From contig NW_024467101.1 in assembly GCF_017591425.1 (NCBI RefSeq), positions 11,296,918-11,360,917 on the forward strand: DNA of 64,000 nucleotides. Reading direction: 5' to 3'. The position numbers were made by a program, and so were the translations under genes. Shown one piece after another: positions 58,652 through 64,000 of this stretch. A model generated the notes under the pieces. That model searched no databases, was not told the origin of the DNA, and was given only the letters and a program-made list of their open reading frames with translations. Within the stretch, counting starts at the first letter, position 1. Each line of letters begins with the position of its first letter. This DNA is from Ochotona curzoniae. Lineage: Eukaryota; Chordata; Mammalia; Lagomorpha; Ochotonidae.

Positions 58652-58939
58652 GTGATTGCTGTAACTGGTATAACACCTCAAACTGATCAATCATGTTATG
58701 ATAAAAACATCTTGAGCAACTGTAAGGCTATTGACACACAGCTGAAAGTATACAATAGTACAATTGAGCCCACAATGTTTCCAAACATCTTGTTATGTGC
58801 CCATTTTTGTCCTGAAGTTTGCCCTAATGTAAGTAATGTTTTCCTTAAGAAATGGCTTGATAATATCTTGGAACAGATGGCAATCATGGAGGTACAAAGA
58901 GTTTGTTTACCATGCACCTTGAACCGTTACAACACATGA
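58652..58939 (+). other. Unrecognised 95-codon open frame in an AT-rich island
   Basis: The frame has ordinary-looking composition with eight cysteines, and an AATAAA lies at 59724-59729, but I recognise no domain or splice signal. It could be a decayed retroelement piece or chance. Confidence 0.15.
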
Positions 58940-59309
58940 AATGACGCATTTTAGTTTCTCACCATAGAAAGCAAAAGTATATGGGGCATCTTCTAAAGGA
59001 AAACAAATGTGAACCCCCTCAAAATGGCTTAAAATTTTCATCTTATATTGGCACCTATATTTAGGGAAAGAAAACAGTTTATAAGACAAAAGGAAGTTTC
59101 TTGTAAAAGCCCTCTGTAGATTGGCTGAGCTGCCTTGATCCCTTTCACTGTCCTTTAACAAAAGAACAAAAAACAATTGAATCAGCACTAGGTGAAGGTG
59201 ATGGCAATTAATGCATGATTTGATTATAAGATTTAGCAAAGAATCTATGTTATATGCTTTTATAAAATCCTTTCATTTATGATTTTTCAATTCTGTACTC
59301 TTAATATTC

Positions 59310-59459
59310 TTTTTTTTTAAATAATCTTAGTTGATTAGGGTACAAAGGGTCAAGGGCTACAGGGTGAAAGTGGGTAATACCATTGTTTCCACGCTAACAT
59401 TATTTTTCCCTGTATCTGGGGTTAGGGGAGTAACAAAGGGAAAAATCCCACCCAACCTC
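59310..59459 (-). mobile_element. 150-bp retroposed insertion with perfect 17-bp target duplication
   Basis: Flanked by CTGTACTCTTAATATTC at 59293-59309 and 59460-59476. The insert begins with a T-run (a reversed A-tail), so it was inserted on the minus strand by L1-type target-primed reverse transcription. The body is not CSINE. It reads like a short 3'-UTR end and may be the 3' end of a lineage-specific L1. Confidence 0.85.
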
Positions 59460-59479
59460 CTGTACTCTTAATATTCCAA

Positions 59480-60869
59480 GCAATATTAGTTAGTTTGTGT
59501 TTAGTAAAAATTGATTTTGAGTATAAGCAAACCACTTGTCACTATGTAACCGCATGCGCTGTCAACTGTGGAGTTCCTGGCTTTAGCCAGGTGACTGCAG
59601 GTTTCAATGAGTAATGGTTTGTTGAAAATATTTTTCTTAGGATTGTTTTTTGTATTCTCTTAACCATGAAGCAAAAATGAAACAATTGGATATTATGCAA
59701 AAGCTTGTGATAATTTGTGTATAAATAAAGAAGGCAACTTTTCTGAGTTGTCCATTATGAGCATCATGCCTTAGTGGTTCACGTCTTATCTCTTCTTCCT
59801 ATCATCTCGCCGATCCATGCATCCTTTGTAAGCTCTCAGTCAGCCGGAGCTGGTCTCCGGCAGAAGGGTGTGGAAGTGAGGAGGCATGTTGGGGGAGAAG
59901 GTTCTGAGATGGAAGTGAGTGCTCAGGTTTCCACAAACTCTAGGCTGTCAGCATGCACCAAGAGAGGCTGGCGTGGATAGGAAAAGGGACTTGTAGGCCA
60001 TTGTCAGGTGTTTGACCTGGAAAGCCATGAGTGATTTTTCCTTCCAGAGCCTCACTGTCCAATGTGGGTGACCACCAGGCATATGGTGACCATCAGGCTC
60101 AATGATGAATGGGAGCAAACTTAAATGGAACTAGAAAATTCAGCCCCTTCATCTCTTGGGTCCCACACTCAAAGGGCCTCAGTATTTACCTATGGCTACT
60201 TTGTTGGACAGTACAGGTAGACCATCTCCATTGTCATAGAAAGTTTTAGAGGCAGCGCTGTGTTAGCGAGAACCCTGTGGGATTCTGGGTGCAAAGCACG
60301 TATGGGGTGGAGGCCAGTGAGACATGTTCAAGGCCAGTGCCCAGCGAGTAGCCTGGTACCTGGAGTCCAGCAGATGATTCCAGAAAAGAGCTTCTTTGCT
60401 CCAGGATAAGTTCAGCTGCCACTCCTACAAAATACTCTTATAGAGCTGCCTTCCATCCTAGGTCATGGCTGGCCTCACGGGTCAAAAGAGAGTGGTAGAT
60501 GGTAACAAGTGGGTGACTCAAAAAAAACCAACCAACAAACAAAAAAACCCATAAAACCAAACTAAAAAACCCAAAACATTGCATCTTTTTGGTCTCTTGA
60601 ACTAGACTCTGAGCTCAGGTTATTGATGGTAAGAGGTTTCTTTCTTGCCAGAATAAACATTCAGTGCCAGAAATTGTCCACTTAGCACCACTTTCACTAC
60701 ATAGAAAACATTGTTGGTTGTGCATCTATCATCTTTTGGTAGAAAATATTCTGAATATCTTTTAAGTATTTTTTTTGTATTATTAAAAGATGTGTTGGTT
60801 AATTCCAAAACTATTTAGGGATTTTCCTGCTATATTTCTGGCCTGGTTCTATAATTATAATATTTCATT
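59480..60869. other. Intergenic, nothing recognised
   Basis: AT-rich at first, then unremarkable. An A/C-rich tract lies at 60520-60580. Confidence 0.4.
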
Positions 60870-61112
60870 TAAAAAGATGTATTTATTTGAAAAGCAGAGA
60901 GATTGAGAGAAGTGTCCTTTATCTGTTGGTTCATTTCCTCCAAATGGCTACAATGACCATGGCTGGAACAGGCCGAAGCCAGGGGTCCCGAATCCTATCC
61001 ACGCCTCCCACATACTTGATACGAGATGAGCATTAACAAGAAAGGTGTAATGGATTGTGGAGCCAGGACTTGAATCCAAGCTTTCTGATAGGAGACGTGG
61101 TATCCCCAAGCG
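60870..61112 (-). mobile_element. CSINE-like SINE, minus strand
   Basis: 'aaaaagatgtatttatttga', 'ttcctccaaatggctacaat', 'gtggagccaggacttgaatc'. Partial head. Confidence 0.7.
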
Positions 61113-64000
61113 GTGGCTTTCATTGTTGCCCCCAGCGTGTAATTCTTTTTTTTCCTCTAACTTTACAGGACAATTTCGTTGGACACAGAATTCTCAGCTA
61201 TTGATAAGCCCCCATTCAGCACTTGCACTTGAATGTTTCCCTCCGCCCTCCCCCTGGTTGCACATTTCCAAAAAGAAGGTCCGATGTTGGGTCTCTGGCG
61301 GGGGAGGGCGCCTCTAGGGTGTGGGGTGCTTTTTCAGCCTCTGGTTCCCTTGAAGGTCTTCTCTTTGTTTTTGTTTTTCTGAAGTTTGAATGTAATCAAA
61401 CCCCGAGGGTGTCCGTTTCTTGGTTTTTACCCGGTTGGGTATTCTCTTGAGATTCTTGGATCTGTGCTTTGATTTATGTCAAAGAACTCGTCTTGAACAC
61501 CGTGACTAATAGATGTGTGACAAGCTCCCTGCTCAATCTGGAAAGTGGAAGAGATGTTTTCAGGACATCCTTGTAAAATTGCTCCAGCATAGGATAGTCC
61601 AGAATCAGTGTTGTGCTGGGTTACAGAGCAGAAGTATTTTCTTTTTTGATTATCCAAGGGCAGAAAGGCTTGATGTTTCTGCTTATGTTCTGCAGATGAG
61701 AGGTACTATATACTTATGGGTGATTTACTAAATCCAGTGGTTTTTTTAAACTGGGAAAGAAATTGTTACATTAATAATAATAATAAAGAAAAAGATGGGT
61801 TATACATTCAGTACGGACTCGTAATGTGCCCAGGGATGATCCAGTCAGCCCCAAGCCAGAGAAGAGAGAAAGGACCATTCCAACAGCAAGGGGGAACCTT
61901 CCTGTCCACTCTGTGACCCGCTCCATCCACATTCAAGGGCTCTGGGACTTCCAAACCTTAGACTCCAAGCCCACGCCTCTGATGCTTGAGCACTGGCACA
62001 TGTTTCCAGTTGTGTCTGACCTCTTCTGTTGGCTCTTTCATAGTCAAAGCTTTCTCACACTGACTCTACAGAGCACAGATATACAGGAATGGTGTAAACA
62101 AGAGCAAGGTTTATTGTATGGGATGGAGTGGACTTACCAGGGAGGGCCCTGGGAGGTACAGAGGGAGGAAGATCCAACGGCCATTGGCATTAGGGAGCGT
62201 CTGTCCTACCTGCCTTGACACAGGACTCAGAAGGAACCGGGCCAAAGTCTTCTATCTACTGTCCTGAGGTCCCTCACCACCAGCATCTGATTAGATGGCA
62301 TCTTCAAATGGTTCATCCTCGAGGACGAAGTTGCAGGGGAAAAGAGTTGAGAGCTGGGAGGCTGGGTCTGGGCCGGTCTTGTTGTTCACATCCAGACAGA
62401 GCCCACAAGAGGTCCCAACAAGGAGGTGCATGCATGTCAGCTAACCCCTTTCGGGTGTCATTAGCCCAGCAGTAGTCTCTTGGACCCTGAGCGACTGATT
62501 CCTGACACACAGGTTGGTCCAGCAGTTCTAAGTCCATCCTGGATAGGTGAGAAGAGAACCCTAAAGGCAAAGTTGTTATTTGGTGTTGACTTACGGGAAG
62601 TCAGAAGCAGGCACCTGATGTGTACCTGCACTGATCTGGGGCCCTGGGCTTGAAAGTGACAGGACCCTGAATCCCCAGAATGGGGAGTAGAGGATACTCT
62701 GCTACCGTAGCCCCCCTTGTCCAGGCCGATGCTGCTCCCACAGTGGTGTGCAGCTCTAGAGGTTGGAGCCAGCACTGCCCAAGTTCCCAACTTTCCAACC
62801 AGGGGTCACAGGTAGGAGCTGGGTGGTGGTGACGAATGCTGAGCAGATAATGTCAAGGTTGTAGTCAGGCCACCATACCCCAGGACAGGCAAATTGGTGA
62901 TGCCTGTAGTTGAGCGGGAGGGCGTGTGTCCAAAGGGATTGAGATGAGGGGCAGAGGCTCTGAACAGATCCAGGAGGAATTGCTTCTTTGTCTTTTAGCT
63001 AAATCAATTGCAGTTAGGAGGAGACTCCACAGGCAGAGGCCAGTTGGGGGTGGGTGGTATCCATGGATGCGAGCTCAGAGATTGGCTCCTGGGGAGCAGG
63101 AGGATAGAAGCAGCATGCCTGCTGATGTGCTGGCTAAGCGAGTGGAAGCCCCTGGCAGGAGCAATGGGCAGACCCACAGGACGGAGAGTGGGGGCCCAGG
63201 ATCGCAGGTGGGAGAGGGATCAGGGGAAGAGTTGGCCACAAGCTCCTGGGCAATGGGAACTCCACACTGGAGGGCAGGGAGAATTGGCTGGCTGAGGCGT
63301 TGGCTGCCAAAGAAAGGTTCTACACTTAGGCGATGACCATAGCCGGGCTCTGAGATGAAGAGGTGAAGGGTCGCCATAACCCACCTGGGACAGATCAGGC
63401 AGGAGCAGGAACTGTCTTTGAGTCTTTTAATGCTTAATGCTGGGCAGGGAGTGAGGGCTAATGGGTTTATGATTTAGTGTGTGAGAGCGGGGTGGGGTGT
63501 CGGGGGAGACCAGAGCTGAGAGCAGGACGCACGAAGAGGTGCTTGGAAAGGGCTATGAGGAGAGGAGACAGGTCTCCCCCAATCCCTGGGGAACTGAGCT
63601 GCTTCTCAGAGCCCAGAGGCAAAGTGGTGGCCATTGCAGCAGATCCCAGCAGGGTCCCTAGGGTCCCAGGGCATCCACTTGGGCTGGGTGACAGAAGGGC
63701 AGCTGATCCCGGAGCCATCTCAGCAGCCGGCACATGGACAAGGTGGCCATGGGCTACTGTAGTCCCTGGGGGAGACTCAATGTTGCACCCTCCACCCCAC
63801 CCAATATGCACCTTCTACTGGAAAAGGTTTTCCATGGTGCATTTGGAAACCCAGCTGCAGAGGGGGGTTCTCATGTGTGTGACCACAGGGGACCCTTGGG
63901 TTTTTGGGCCTAGGGCTGGCAGAGGTGAACGAGCAATTGCACGAGGTTGGTGGCTGCTCTGTGGGTGAACCTGCCACCTTTTCACGCCGTTTCTTCCCCT
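61113..64000. other. Intergenic, GC-rich, no gene supported
   Basis: 'gagcaaggtttattgtatgg' at about 62102-62121 could be a reversed AATAAA of a minus-strand LTR, but no ends are seen. Open frames up to 163 codons (63477-63968) show no motif. Confidence 0.3.

Noticed and set aside
63477..63968. 163-codon plus-strand open frame
   Set aside because: Low-complexity Gly/Arg/Pro composition and no recognised domain; GC-rich sequence yields long frames by chance.
1..64000. CRISPR arrays, operons, bacterial promoters, tRNA or rRNA genes
   Set aside because: The tandem repeats are microsatellites or short duplications without spacer-repeat structure; the tRNA-like boxes belong to SINEs; the sequence is plainly mammalian.
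30673..64000. Neighbouring genes expected near human PIWIL3 (such as GGT1, LRRC75B or SGSM1)
   Set aside because: I looked for their exons by motif on both strands and saw none.

Overview
The window is mammalian nuclear DNA. It has large introns with GT/AG borders, abundant retroposons and no operon-like gene packing. Most of the short interspersed repeats belong to one family of about 300 bp: tRNA-like head, a block reading like 'gggatcccatatgggcgc', a block like 'gaatcatcggacggaag', and an A-rich tail. I recognise it as the lagomorph C-repeat (CSINE). The youngest copies look more like the pika (Ochotona) version than the rabbit one, so the source is a lagomorph and probably a pika. This rests on recognition, not a database search.

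The only protein-coding gene I can support is on the plus strand from about 1.1 to 29.6 kb. Nineteen exons encode a PIWI-clade Argonaute, best matched to PIWIL3. The exon set has mutually compatible phases, no internal stop, a total of 2472 nt (823 codons plus TGA), and all four DEDH slicer residues. The first coding exon, with the start codon, was not found and probably lies upstream of the window. Exons 1-2 are the low-complexity N-terminal tail. Exons 3-5 cover the N and linker region, exons 6-8 the PAZ region, exons 9-12 linker 2 into MID, exon 13 the 5'-phosphate pocket, and exons 14-19 the PIWI domain. The product is expected to bind piRNAs and silence transposons in the germ line.

The introns hold many SINEs, an antisense L1 block (about 20.5-22.3 kb), two LTR-like segments (18.7-19.1 kb and 24.7-25.2 kb), and a 35-nt U2 snRNA 5'-end fragment beside exon 11.

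From about 30.7 kb to the end I found no credible exon. This part is intergenic and rich in retroelement debris: CSINEs, L1 3' pieces, a decayed class I ERV pol segment (RNase H plus integrase, 35.7-36.8 kb), an LTR followed by a primer-binding-site-like sequence (39.8-40.3 kb), a complete solo LTR on the minus strand with TG...CA ends and 4-bp target duplications (43,120-43,590), a decayed gag segment (43.9-44.3 kb), and a 150-bp insertion with a perfect 17-bp target-site duplication (59,310-59,459). The last 14 kb is GC-richer and mostly featureless to my eye. A PIWI gene beside a retroelement graveyard is thematically neat, but I see nothing showing that the two are functionally linked.
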